From positions 5,146,001-5,210,000 of the forward strand of contig NC_018681.1 of assembly GCF_000250675.2 (NCBI RefSeq): a stretch of DNA of 64,000 bases. Direction: 5' to 3'. A model generated the notes under the pieces. It was not told the origin of the DNA, did no database searches, and saw only the letters and a list, made by a program, of their open reading frames with translations. A program made the position numbers and the translations under genes. This document shows, one piece after another, positions 8,872-17,192 of this stretch; position 1 is the stretch's first letter; each line of letters starts with the position of its first letter. This stretch comes from Nocardia brasiliensis ATCC 700358 (lineage in GTDB: Bacteria > Actinomycetota > Actinomycetes > Mycobacteriales > Mycobacteriaceae).

Positions 8872-9762
8872 ATGGTGTTCGATTCCACTCGTTTCGATCT
8901 GCAACCCTATGCCGGTTTCGACTTCGACGGCTGCGCTCGACGGACGTATTGCAGCTTCGAGGATGCCGGCTGGCAGTCGCTGCTCGTACAGCGGTTCGAG
9001 CATGCGCCGGTGGTACGCGAGATGCCGTTGCCTGCCGCGGCGGATCTGCATCTGGTGTTACCGCTGACCGGGAAAGCGGTGATGCAGACACGGAACGGCG
9101 GGCGCAGCGTGCGGTCCACCTGGCTGCCCGGCACAATCGACGCCAAACTGCCGGGCCAGGCCACTTCTGTGAGCTATCGCGGCGACGGACCGATGCGCAG
9201 CGTGCAGGTGCACATCCCGCGCAACACGGTCGACGCGGCCGCGGCCCAGCTGGGCGAACAGGGCGTGGATTTCGAGGCGGTGTCCGCGGCGCTCACGCAG
9301 GGCGATCCGCTGATCGAGGAAGTGGTGCGCGCGCTCGCCGTCCCCAGCGGCGCGGATGATCTCTACGCCGAGTCCGCGGCCGCCTTTCTGAGCATGCACC
9401 TGCTCGTCCGGCATGCCGGCGCGGCGGCGCCGACGGCACCGACCCGCGAGGATCGGCGCGTGCGCGCGGCGGTGACGATGATGCGCGAACGCTTCGCCGA
9501 GCCGATCAGTTTGGCGGATATCGCGGGCGAGGTGCATCTCAGCGTCTACCACCTGGTCCGGGTCTTCCGGACCGCGACCGGGACGACACCACACCAGTTC
9601 CTCCTCCGGCTGCGGGTCGACGAGGTGAAGCGGCTGCTACGCGATACCGAGCTCTCGATCGAACAGATCGCGCCGCGTTGCGGTTTCGGCAGCGCCGGCG
9701 CGCTGTCCACCGCGTTCCTGCGCTACACCGGCATCCGGCCTTCGGTGTACCGCAAGAACTGA
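8872..9762 (+). CDS. AraC-family transcriptional regulator
   Basis: The product has 296 residues. The N-terminal part is a cupin-like sensor region with no recognisable ligand motif. The C-terminal 100 residues carry the two AraC helix-turn-helix units: ISLADIAGEVHLSVYHLVRVF and then LSIEQIAPRCGFGSAGALSTAF with the signature YTGIRPSVYRKN. The start ATG 8872 follows a GGGG-containing site. It is divergent from the I36-type gene and lies 115 bases before the fatty-acid cassette on the same strand, so it may control that operon. Confidence 0.85.
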   Translation: MVFDSTRFDLQPYAGFDFDGCARRTYCSFEDAGWQSLLVQRFEHAPVVREMPLPAAADLHLVLPLTGKAVMQTRNGGRSVRSTWLPGTIDAKLPGQATSVSYRGDGPMRSVQVHIPRNTVDAAAAQLGEQGVDFEAVSAALTQGDPLIEEVVRALAVPSGADDLYAESAAAFLSMHLLVRHAGAAAPTAPTREDRRVRAAVTMMRERFAEPISLADIAGEVHLSVYHLVRVFRTATGTTPHQFLLRLRVDEVKRLLRDTELSIEQIAPRCGFGSAGALSTAFLRYTGIRPSVYRKN

Positions 9763-9877
9763 TCGGCGCTCCGCAATTCTGTGTCTGGCCCCCGCACCAC
9801 GCGGTCACGTGTACTGAGACCCGGAACACGACCGCTCCGATTCTTCGAAATCGACTGTGCGAGAGGGGCATCGACAC

Positions 9878-11578
9878 TTGCGCGAAAACTGGGTCACCGA
9901 TGTCGTGGCCGGTTACGAGAACGACCACGCGCCCGCCCATGAATACCTCGGCGAGAACGGCGAATGGACCGTCGTCAGCCGGCACGAGCTACTGCACGGG
10001 GTGCGCGCTGCCGCCACGGGATGGCGTGCGGCCGGTGCGCGACCCGGTGACCGGGTCGCGATGGAGGCCACCGACCCGCACCTGTTCGTCCCGGCCTTCC
10101 TCGGCGCCCTGTGGGCCGGTGTCGTGCCGGTTCCGGTGCCGCCACCGCCGCCGCAGGGACGTCGCGCCGCCTGGCACGATCACGTGGCAGCGATGGCGGC
10201 GGCAGCGCAGACCCGGGCGATCGCACTGCGCGCCGGCACCGCCGCACCCGCGGGCAGCGAGCGGACGATCGTCCTGGATACCGTCGTGGCCGCTGCACCG
10301 GACACGACGGACCCCTGCCATCCCGAACCCGACGCGACCGCGTATGTGCAGTTCAGCAGCGGCAGCACCGGAACTCCGCGCGCGATCCCGGCCCGGGTGG
10401 CCGCGGTGCGCGCCAACGGGATGGCCATCATGCGCGACGGCCTGCGCGGCGATCCGGCCGTGGACCGCGGGCTGTCCTGGCTGCCACTGCACCATGACAT
10501 GGGGCTGGTCGGATTCGTCCTGGCGCCCTTGCTGATCGGCGTTCCCGTCTCCTTCGTGCCGACCCGCGCCTTCGTCCGCCACCCCGGCCTGTGGTTGCGC
10601 GCCATGTCCGAGCGGCGCGCGACGATCAGTTTCGCCCCCAATTTCGCCTACGCGCTCAGCGCCCGCCGGACCTCGCCCGAGGAGATCGCCGCGCTGAAGC
10701 TCGATCACGTGCGCGTGCTCGGGTGCGGCGCTGAACCAATCAACAATGCTGTGCTGCAACGCTTTCTGAGCACCTTCGCGCCCGCGGGACTCGAACCCGA
10801 AGCGCTGACACCGTGTTATGGACTCGCCGAGGCAACCCTCGCGGTCGCGCTCGCCACGCCGGATCGCCCCTACCGCGTGGACCGTATCCGCGCCAGCGAA
10901 TTGTCCGGCGGACGCGCCGTACCACTCGATCCGGCGGCAGCCGACGGGATCCCAGCGCAGACCGAAAATAACACCGCGACTGGCGTTTCCGAGGAAACGG
11001 CGACGATCGTCAGCTGTGGACCACCTTTGCCCGGTCATGAGATCGTCGTGCGCGACGACGCCGGCGAAACGGTCGCCGAGCGGAGCATCGGCGAGATCTG
11101 GGTGCGCGGGCCTTCGATCGCACGCACCTATCTGGGCGCGTTCTCCGCGACGCACAACACGTTTCGGCCGGACGGCTGGCTGCGGACCGGTGACCTCGGC
11201 TACCTCGCCGACGGGGAACTGTTCGTGACCGGCAGGGTCAAGGATCTGCTGATCCTCAACGGCCGCAACATCGATCCGCAACGGGTGGAATGGGTCGCCG
11301 AGACCGTGGCCGGTGTGCGGGCGGGCGGGGTCGTCGCCTGCACCCGGCCGGGATCGGGCTCCGAGGAACTGGTCGTGGTCGCGGAATGCCGGACCGCGGA
11401 CACGACGGAAATACCAGCGGCCCTGCGGGAAGCGGTCGCGGCCACCCTCGGCATCCCGGTGCACGACGTGGTGACCGTGGCCCCCGGCACCGTGCCCAGG
11501 ACGACCTCTGGAAAGCCACGACGGCAAGAGACCCGCCGCCGTTATCTGGAAGGGGCGCTGCATGTCCAGCAAAGCTGA
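9878..11578 (+). CDS. Fatty acyl-AMP ligase (FAAL) of the acyl-tailoring cassette
   Basis: The product has 566 residues. Motifs of adenylate-forming enzymes are present: YVQFSSGSTGTPRAI (P-loop, with Arg in place of the usual Lys), WLPLHHDMGLVGFV, GCGAEPIN, CYGLAEATLAVAL, GWLRTGDLGYL and the C-terminal TSGKPRRQETRRRY. The HHDMGL and CYGLAEAT forms are typical of FAALs, which load acyl-AMP onto a carrier protein rather than CoA. I chose TTG 9878 because GAGAGGGG precedes it by about 10 bases; GTG 9857 has no such site. The gene overlaps the next one by 17 bases. The expected partner is the ACP encoded two genes downstream. Confidence 0.85.
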   Translation: MRENWVTDVVAGYENDHAPAHEYLGENGEWTVVSRHELLHGVRAAATGWRAAGARPGDRVAMEATDPHLFVPAFLGALWAGVVPVPVPPPPPQGRRAAWHDHVAAMAAAAQTRAIALRAGTAAPAGSERTIVLDTVVAAAPDTTDPCHPEPDATAYVQFSSGSTGTPRAIPARVAAVRANGMAIMRDGLRGDPAVDRGLSWLPLHHDMGLVGFVLAPLLIGVPVSFVPTRAFVRHPGLWLRAMSERRATISFAPNFAYALSARRTSPEEIAALKLDHVRVLGCGAEPINNAVLQRFLSTFAPAGLEPEALTPCYGLAEATLAVALATPDRPYRVDRIRASELSGGRAVPLDPAAADGIPAQTENNTATGVSEETATIVSCGPPLPGHEIVVRDDAGETVAERSIGEIWVRGPSIARTYLGAFSATHNTFRPDGWLRTGDLGYLADGELFVTGRVKDLLILNGRNIDPQRVEWVAETVAGVRAGGVVACTRPGSGSEELVVVAECRTADTTEIPAALREAVAATLGIPVHDVVTVAPGTVPRTTSGKPRRQETRRRYLEGALHVQQS

Positions 11579-12419
11579 GATCGCCGTCAGTTACGACCTC
11601 GACCCGGAGTTCTATCGGCTCTGGCTCGACAGCCGGATGAACTACACCTGCGGCGTCTTCGACGACACCGACGACCTCGACACCGCCCAACTCGCCAAAC
11701 TCGCGGTGCTGCACGAGTTCGCGCGCATCGCGCCCGACCGCACGGTGCTCGACATCGGCTGCGGCTGGGGCAACAACCTGGCCTACCTCACCCAGGAACG
11801 CGACGTCGCCCGAGCGCACGGCATCACCCTGTCGCAAGCCCAATACGACGACATCGTGCGCCGCGACCTGCCGGGCGTCACCGTCTCCTGCGTCGACTAT
11901 CGCGACTTCACGCCGGAGTACGCCTTCGACGCGGTGCAGTCGATCTGCATGATCGAACACGTCTGCACCCCCGAGGACGCCCGCGCCGGCCGGGCCGTCG
12001 CCCGGTACCGCGACTACTTCCGCAGGGCGTGGACATGGACCAACCCTGGCGCATACTTCGCGCTTCAGACGGGTCTGCGTGACCGCCTGCCGCGCCGCGC
12101 TGCGGAGGCACGCGAGCTGCGCTGGCTCGGCGAGACCATTTTTCCCGGCGGCATGACGCCCCGGGCCGAGGACATCATCATGGCCGTCGGCCCCTACTGG
12201 GAGGTCATGCAACTGCGCACGCGGCGCGAGGACTACGAACGCACCACGACGCACTGGCGCACCCGGTTACGCGCGCACGAGGAAGAAATTCGCGATCGCT
12301 GGGGCGGCGACCTCTTCGATACCTATGACCGCTATTTGACCTGCTGTATCAACTCGTTCGCACGCAGGCACATGAGCCTGTCGCAGTGGTGCCTGCGTCG
12401 TGTCGACGAGCCCGAGTAG
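11562..12419 (+). CDS. Cyclopropane-fatty-acid-synthase-like methyltransferase
   Basis: The product has 285 residues. YDLDPEFYRLWLDSRMNYTCGVF near the N-terminus is the hallmark region of the CFA/mycolic-acid cyclopropane synthase family (compare YDLSNDFF...YSCAYF). VLDIGCGWGNNLAYL binds SAM, and the motif around SICMIEHVC corresponds to the family's bicarbonate/active-site region. Such enzymes add a methylene or methyl group from SAM to a cis double bond in a lipid chain. Immediately downstream lie an ACP and an acyl-ACP desaturase, so a desaturase-made double bond on the ACP-bound chain is a plausible substrate. The ribosome-binding site GGAAGGGG lies within the preceding gene. Confidence 0.85.
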   Translation: MSSKAEIAVSYDLDPEFYRLWLDSRMNYTCGVFDDTDDLDTAQLAKLAVLHEFARIAPDRTVLDIGCGWGNNLAYLTQERDVARAHGITLSQAQYDDIVRRDLPGVTVSCVDYRDFTPEYAFDAVQSICMIEHVCTPEDARAGRAVARYRDYFRRAWTWTNPGAYFALQTGLRDRLPRRAAEARELRWLGETIFPGGMTPRAEDIIMAVGPYWEVMQLRTRREDYERTTTHWRTRLRAHEEEIRDRWGGDLFDTYDRYLTCCINSFARRHMSLSQWCLRRVDEPE

Positions 12420-12458
12420 CAGCTCTCTGCCCAACGAAACCACATCGAAGGAACGCCT

Positions 12459-12713
12459 ATGACCCAGGACGAACTGCTGGCCCTGCTCGGCACTGGTCTG
12501 CGCGACGTCACCGCCGCAGCGCATCCGCCGTTGCGCCCGGATTCCGACCTCTTCTCCTCCGGCATCGACTCGGTGCAGCTGCTGGAGCTCGTCACGTGGA
12601 CCGAGAAGCAGCTCGACATCCGCCTGCCCGACGAAAAGCTCTATGCCGTCACCGATGTCGAGGGGCTGTGCCAGCTCATCCTCGCCGAGCTCGCGCATCG
12701 GGTCGATCGATGA
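12459..12713 (+). CDS. Stand-alone acyl carrier protein
   Basis: The product has 84 residues and a single carrier domain. SSGIDSVQLLELVTWTEKQ contains the phosphopantetheine Ser in GIDS near residue 39, and the remainder has the usual four-helix pattern. A GAAGGA site precedes ATG 12459. Its stop overlaps the desaturase start (ATGA). It lies inside a run of lipid-modifying genes, so it is most likely the carrier on which the FAAL-activated acyl chain is modified. It carries no other domain. Confidence 0.9.
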   Translation: MTQDELLALLGTGLRDVTAAAHPPLRPDSDLFSSGIDSVQLLELVTWTEKQLDIRLPDEKLYAVTDVEGLCQLILAELAHRVDR

Positions 12714-13501
12714 ACAGAGATCTGCGCGAATCCTTCCACCGCACGTACATGACGTTCTTCGAGAACGCCGAGCGCACGCGCCGCTGGAATCCGTTCAACG
12801 ACATCGACTGGGACGGCCTCGATACCGCGCGCAGCGACGCGCAGCTCGCGACCAACGCCGAAACATTCTGCGGTGTCGAACTTTTTCTCCCCGATTACCT
12901 CAACACGCACCTGGAACTGTTCGGCCGCAACTACGCCCAGGCCTGGTTCGCCGCGAACTGGGGGTACGAGGAATCCAAACACGCGCTCGTGCTCCGCGAA
13001 TATCTGCATCGCAGTGGTCAGCGCACCCAAGAGCAACTCCACGACTACGCCGACACGGTCCTGGCCAAGCGCTGGGAACGGCCGTACGAGAGTCCCCGGG
13101 AGATGCTGATCTACGGAATGATCCAGGAACTCACGACTTTCGTCGTCTATCGCTCACAACGCGCCCTGGCCGGCCAGACCGGGCACTCGGTCCTGGCCGA
13201 TATCTATCGGATCATCGGCCGCGACGAGATGGCGCACACGAAGTTCTATCAGCACATGGTCGCGCTGCTGCTCGACGAGGACCGCGCAGGCACCCTCGCC
13301 GATCTGGCCCATGTGCTGCGGACCTTTCGCATGCCCGCCGAACAGCTGCTGCCCGATCCCGAGGCGCGCTCGGTTCTGATGCGCTCCACCGGGATCAACG
13401 CGCAGGTCTACCTGCGCGACATCGTCGCGCCCACCCTCTCGGCACTGCACCTGACCCGCCACGATCTGCCCGCACCCACCCGTCACCGGAAGGAGCGATA
13501 G
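12710..13501 (+). CDS. Acyl-ACP desaturase (ferritin-like diiron, type 2)
   Basis: The product has 263 residues. Two ferritin-type iron motifs are visible: NWGYEESKHALVLREYL (EExxH) and IGRDEMAHTKFY (DExxH), and an additional Glu in TNAETFCGVELFLPDY completes the ligand set of soluble acyl-ACP desaturases. The family inserts a cis double bond into an ACP-bound chain using O2 and reduced ferredoxin. The protein is shorter than the plant enzymes but close to DesA-like actinobacterial members. The start ATG 12710 overlaps the ACP stop, and the stop TAG shares one base with the next GTG start. Confidence 0.85.
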   Translation: MNRDLRESFHRTYMTFFENAERTRRWNPFNDIDWDGLDTARSDAQLATNAETFCGVELFLPDYLNTHLELFGRNYAQAWFAANWGYEESKHALVLREYLHRSGQRTQEQLHDYADTVLAKRWERPYESPREMLIYGMIQELTTFVVYRSQRALAGQTGHSVLADIYRIIGRDEMAHTKFYQHMVALLLDEDRAGTLADLAHVLRTFRMPAEQLLPDPEARSVLMRSTGINAQVYLRDIVAPTLSALHLTRHDLPAPTRHRKER

Positions 13502-15231
13502 TGCCCGGATCACCGGTGATCGATCTGCTCAGCGACCCGCTCTTCGATCCGCACGTCCGCTACCACCTGGACGTCGACGACCTGATGCGGCTGACCGTCG
13601 AGCGCGCGAAACTACTGCACGCCAAGGGAATCGTGGGCAGTGAGGCGTGGTGCGGCGGCAACCGGCAGGACCGCTTCCCCGATCTGGTCCGCACCGCGGG
13701 CTGGTTGAGCGCCTTCGACATCTCCTTGGTCGCCACCACCGGCAACCAACAGCTGGCCGGCAACGCGCTGCTCGCACACGGCAGCCCGGCGCAGGTCGCC
13801 ACCTATCGCGACGAAATCGACCGGATGGCACAGGTGTACGCGTTCGCCGCGACCGAGATCGGCCGCGGCACCAACCTCATCACCACCGGGACACAGGCCC
13901 ACTATCGCCACGATGACCGCTCACTGACCCTGGTGACCCCGTCCGACGACGCGGCCAAATACTGGATCGGCAACAGCCTGTTCTCCGCGACGTACGCGAT
14001 GGTCCTCGCCCGGCTCGTGGTCGACGGCAGCGACGAAGGGCACCACTGGTTCCGGGTGCCGCTGCGTCCGAGCGAGGGCGCGATGCCGTTCGCCGGCATC
14101 CGGATTCACCGGGCCGATCCGAAGGGCGGGCTCCCCGGGAACCAGACCGGTATGCTCCATTTCGACCAGTACCGCATGCCGCTGGACGCCCTGATGTCCG
14201 GCTGGGCGCAGATCGACGACTCCGGCACGTACGTGAGCGAAATCCCCAGTCGCGAACGCTATCTGCGCTGCCTCGGGACGTTTTCCCAGGAACGCATCTT
14301 TCCGGTCACCGGAGCGGCCGCCGTCATGCGGCGCTGCTCGGCGATCACACTGCGCTACAGCACATATCGCGAGACCTCCGGAAAGTCCCTGCTGAGCTTC
14401 GAGCACTACCGCGAACGCCTGATGCCCGTCGTCGCCGAGGCGCTCGCGTTACAGCAGCTGACCGAACACCTCATCGAGCAGTGGACCAGCCGCTATCCGA
14501 CCGAGCCGATCACCCTGCACGGACGACCGCTGCACGGGCTGACCTCCGCGGCCAAAGCCCACGCCTCCTGGGCCGCCAACACGGCACTCGTCGAACTGCG
14601 TGAGCTGTGCGGCGGGCACGGATTCCACAGCCACAACGAGATCGTCACCGCCCGGGTGGACGGTGAGATCAACACCACCTTCGGCGGCGACAACAACGTC
14701 CTCTGCTATGAAAGCGTCCGCATCGTCGCCAAGACCACGGAGGCCGACCGTGCCCTGCCCACCGCATCTACCGTCACACAAGCCGGTCTGCGCTCCTGCG
14801 CCGAGGGAGTCGACCTGCTGGAAGCCCTGGCGCGGTTGCTGTTACGGCGGTGGCGCGAAACTCGCAGCGGCGCACTGTGCCGGCCGCACGTGCACGCCAG
14901 TTGCAGCGCCGCGCTGCTGCGTCGATGGGCGGCGCATTCCCGGGGTCCCGTCGACGACCGCCTCCGGCTGTTGCACGCGGTGACTTGCCTACTGGGCCTT
15001 GCCGATCACCTGACCGCCGAGGGACTGCTCGACGGCCCCGCCATCCGCGGCCTGTTCACCCAGCGTGGCGAGCTGAGTGATCGCTGCGCCGAAGATCACG
15101 CCGCAGTCCTGGACCTCTTGGACGTCCCCGCAGCCCTGCTCGACGTCCCCCTGGCCCACCCCGACTACGTGCAACGCACCGTCACCGCGGCCCGGGACAC
15201 CACCGCGATGCACGCCGCGCCGTCGGCGTAG
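13501..15231 (+). CDS. Acyl-CoA oxidase/dehydrogenase-like flavoprotein
   Basis: The product has 576 residues in the acyl-CoA oxidase family. FAATEIGRGTNLITTGTQA (flavin-binding beta domain), GLTSAAKAHASWAANTALVELRELCGGHGF and INTTFGGDNNVLCYESVRI match the oxidase pattern, and the long C-terminal helical part is typical of peroxisomal-type oxidases. The likely reaction is alpha,beta-dehydrogenation of an acyl thioester; here the thioester may be on the neighbouring ACP rather than CoA (inference). GTG 13501 follows GAAGGAG and overlaps the preceding stop by one base, so it is the last gene of the five-gene operon. A bidirectional terminator follows. Confidence 0.85.
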   Translation: MPGSPVIDLLSDPLFDPHVRYHLDVDDLMRLTVERAKLLHAKGIVGSEAWCGGNRQDRFPDLVRTAGWLSAFDISLVATTGNQQLAGNALLAHGSPAQVATYRDEIDRMAQVYAFAATEIGRGTNLITTGTQAHYRHDDRSLTLVTPSDDAAKYWIGNSLFSATYAMVLARLVVDGSDEGHHWFRVPLRPSEGAMPFAGIRIHRADPKGGLPGNQTGMLHFDQYRMPLDALMSGWAQIDDSGTYVSEIPSRERYLRCLGTFSQERIFPVTGAAAVMRRCSAITLRYSTYRETSGKSLLSFEHYRERLMPVVAEALALQQLTEHLIEQWTSRYPTEPITLHGRPLHGLTSAAKAHASWAANTALVELRELCGGHGFHSHNEIVTARVDGEINTTFGGDNNVLCYESVRIVAKTTEADRALPTASTVTQAGLRSCAEGVDLLEALARLLLRRWRETRSGALCRPHVHASCSAALLRRWAAHSRGPVDDRLRLLHAVTCLLGLADHLTAEGLLDGPAIRGLFTQRGELSDRCAEDHAAVLDLLDVPAALLDVPLAHPDYVQRTVTAARDTTAMHAAPSA

Positions 15232-15267
15232 AGAGCCTGGATCGGCCCTCAGGAATCGCAATGCCCT

Positions 15268-15301
15268 GGGTTGCAGTGAGTCTCGCGGCTCATTGCAACC
15301 C
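15268..15301. terminator. Bidirectional hairpin between convergent genes
   Basis: A 13-base-pair stem (GGGTTGCAGTGAG with CTCATTGCAACCC, one G-U pair) encloses the 8-base loop TCTCGCGG. It sits in the 82-base gap between the convergent acyl-CoA-oxidase-like and flavin monooxygenase genes, where a shared terminator is expected. There is no U tract, as is common in actinomycetes. Confidence 0.7.
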
Positions 15302-15313
15302 GCCGGGCGGCGC

Positions 15314-16615
15314 CTACCGCACGACCACGGATTCCGGGGAGCCGGAGCGCAGGACGGAGTCGATGTGGATTTGGCGGGCGATGAAGTGCCCGCATTCGAC
15401 GGTGGCGGGGATGCCGGTGAGGTGCAACGAGTTTCCATCGGGGAGTCCGGCGTAGTAGAGGCCGGGTAGCGCGCCCAGCATGCCCTGCTGCTGACGGGGC
15501 ACGCCGTGCTCGTCGAGGGCTTGCCGCGGCAGGAAGCGGTAGTCCGGCCCGAAGCCGGTGCACCAGATGATCGCCGTGATGTCGTGCTCTGCCAGGTCGA
15601 GCTTGCTGCCGAAATCGGCGATATGCGTCATGTGCACATCGAGGGGCGGGTGCTGTTCCGGAGCGACGAAGCCGCGCAGCCGAATTCCGGTGTCGATCCG
15701 ATGCAGGATCGCGCGCAGCGAACGAGCGGAGTCCGCCGCGACGGCAACGACATTGTCCGCCAACGACAGTACTGCGCCCTGCGCCGCCCGCACGGAACCG
15801 ACCAGGCCGACGCCCTTTTCGGCCAAGGTGCCCAGGTTGAGGTCCGCGCCGCGGTTCGTCACGGCGGTCACCGGCAGACCGGGCAGCCTGGCCGGATCGG
15901 CACTGTCGAAATTGCCGGTCACGAAATCGTCGTACAACGAGAAGATGTACATCCACTCGTGGATGCCCCGGCCCCGATAGCGGCGCGGAAACACCCGGTG
16001 CCGACCGACCGACAGAAACACCGTGCGACCGGTGTCGGCGAGTTCGTCGGCGATCTGCTGGCCGCTGATGCCCGCCCCGACCACCAGGACCGCGCCGTCG
16101 GGCAGTGTCGCCGGGTTGCGGTAGTCGCGCGAATGCATTTGCCGGACAGCAGGATCGATATCGGCCGCGAAGTCCGGCACCCGAGGCTTGGCATAACCGC
16201 CCACCGCCGCGACGACGTTGCGGGATTCGAGCACGGCACCGGTCGACAGCGACGTCCGGAACCTGACATCGTCGCGATCGGACTCTGTCGGCGGGCACTC
16301 GACCGCGCGGACCTCGGTGTGCTGCCACACCCGAAGCTGTCGCCGCTCCGCGTAGCGACGCAGGTGCCCCGCGAGTTCGCGGCCCGACATGGTGCCGTCG
16401 GGATCGGTGCCGTCGTACTCCCAGCCGGGAAACTGGATGGTGCGGTTGCCGCTACCGACCAGCAGGCTGTCCCACCGTTCGTGCGCCCAGGCATGGCCCA
16501 CCTCGGCCTTCTCCACGATCACCGCATCGTGGCCGATCTCCTGTAGCGAGGCGGCCACCCCGCACCCCTGCTGGCCTGCACCGATGATGACAGTTTCGGC
16601 GTATTCGATGGTCAT
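15314..16615 (-). CDS. Flavin-containing monooxygenase (CzcO-like)
   Basis: The product has 433 residues with two dinucleotide-binding motifs: VIIGAGQQGCGVAASL for FAD near the N-terminus and VLVVGAGISGQQIADEL for NAD(P)H near residue 170. WCTGFGPDYRFLP near the C-terminus is typical of the FMO/Baeyer-Villiger/CzcO group. QMHSRDYRNPATLP resembles the FMO linker motif but lacks its full form. The substrate is unknown; N- or C-hydroxylation of a small molecule is the family role. GGAGAGGAC precedes ATG 16615. The upstream region shared with the MerR gene holds an iron box, so iron-dependent expression is likely, which links this enzyme to iron acquisition or to a metal-responsive metabolite. 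Confidence 0.8.
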   Translation of the reverse strand: MTIEYAETVIIGAGQQGCGVAASLQEIGHDAVIVEKAEVGHAWAHERWDSLLVGSGNRTIQFPGWEYDGTDPDGTMSGRELAGHLRRYAERRQLRVWQHTEVRAVECPPTESDRDDVRFRTSLSTGAVLESRNVVAAVGGYAKPRVPDFAADIDPAVRQMHSRDYRNPATLPDGAVLVVGAGISGQQIADELADTGRTVFLSVGRHRVFPRRYRGRGIHEWMYIFSLYDDFVTGNFDSADPARLPGLPVTAVTNRGADLNLGTLAEKGVGLVGSVRAAQGAVLSLADNVVAVAADSARSLRAILHRIDTGIRLRGFVAPEQHPPLDVHMTHIADFGSKLDLAEHDITAIIWCTGFGPDYRFLPRQALDEHGVPRQQQGMLGALPGLYYAGLPDGNSLHLTGIPATVECGHFIARQIHIDSVLRSGSPESVVVR

Positions 16616-16658
16616 CGGACGTCCTCTCCGCGCTGCGCGACGGTCGTAGTTCCACCCT

Positions 16659-16677
16659 GTTCGTTAGGCTTGCCTTA
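16659..16677 (-). promoter_or_regulatory. Iron box (IdeR/DmdR-type) between monooxygenase and MerR genes
   Basis: The 19 bases contain TTAGGCTTGCCTTA and match the IdeR/DmdR consensus TTAGGTTAGGCTAACCTAA at 13-14 positions, with the central TTAGGCT and the CCT half intact. It lies 44 bases upstream of the monooxygenase start and 60 upstream of the MerR start. The element TTGAAGTCGA at 16687-16696 follows directly and is shared with the iron-box region at 63.3 kb. Confidence 0.65.
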
Positions 16678-16736
16678 CTCAAACATTTGAAGTCGAGTAG
16701 AGATCAAGTCCTACAACGACGAGAACGGCAGGCGAG

Positions 16737-17192
16737 ATGGACGACACCGCTGCGGCAGACCGGCCGCTGGACCACGACCTGGTCGGAATCGGCACGGCCG
16801 CAAGGCGATTCGGCCTGGCAGAATCAGCGCTGCGCTACTGGGAGAAGCGTGGCTTACTCCGCCCGGCCCAGCGGCGATCGCGCTGGCGCCTCTACGGCGA
16901 CGACGAACTGCATCGCATCGGCCTCATCCACATGTGGCGCGAAACCGGCCTGATGAACCTCGACGAAATCGGCACGGTCCTGGCCGCGCGCAATCATGAG
17001 TGGCGGCATGCGGTCCAGGAACGCCTCGAGGAGATCGCCCAGCAACAGGAACGCCTGTTGGCCGCCAGGACGATGCTGGAGCACCTGCTGGCCTGCCCTG
17101 ATCCCAATCCCGCTGAGGACTGCCCCTACCTGCGCGCCATGACCGACGACCTGATGATCGCGGCTAGCGACCGGCAGGAAAGTGGGCGCTGA
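16737..17192 (+). CDS. MerR-family transcriptional regulator
   Basis: The product has 151 residues. VGIGTAARRFGLAESALRYWEKRGLL is the winged helix-turn-helix, followed by RRSRWRLYGDDELHRIGLI. The dimerisation helix ERLEEIAQQQERLLAARTMLEHLL leads to a short C-terminus with two Cys (LACPDPN and EDCPYLRAM). The regulator encoded at the right edge of the window has the same arrangement (CPDDD, QCPDL), so they are probably paralogues. It is divergent from the monooxygenase across an iron box. Its 3' end overlaps the convergent DUF3558 gene by 29 bases. Confidence 0.85.
   Translation: MDDTAAADRPLDHDLVGIGTAARRFGLAESALRYWEKRGLLRPAQRRSRWRLYGDDELHRIGLIHMWRETGLMNLDEIGTVLAARNHEWRHAVQERLEEIAQQQERLLAARTMLEHLLACPDPNPAEDCPYLRAMTDDLMIAASDRQESGR

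Noticed and set aside
9878..13501. Isonitrile lipopeptide cluster (FAAL, ACP, diiron protein, NRPS)
   Set aside because: The Fe(II)/2-oxoglutarate isonitrile synthase and the FcoT-type thioesterase are absent, and the diiron protein matches acyl-ACP desaturases.
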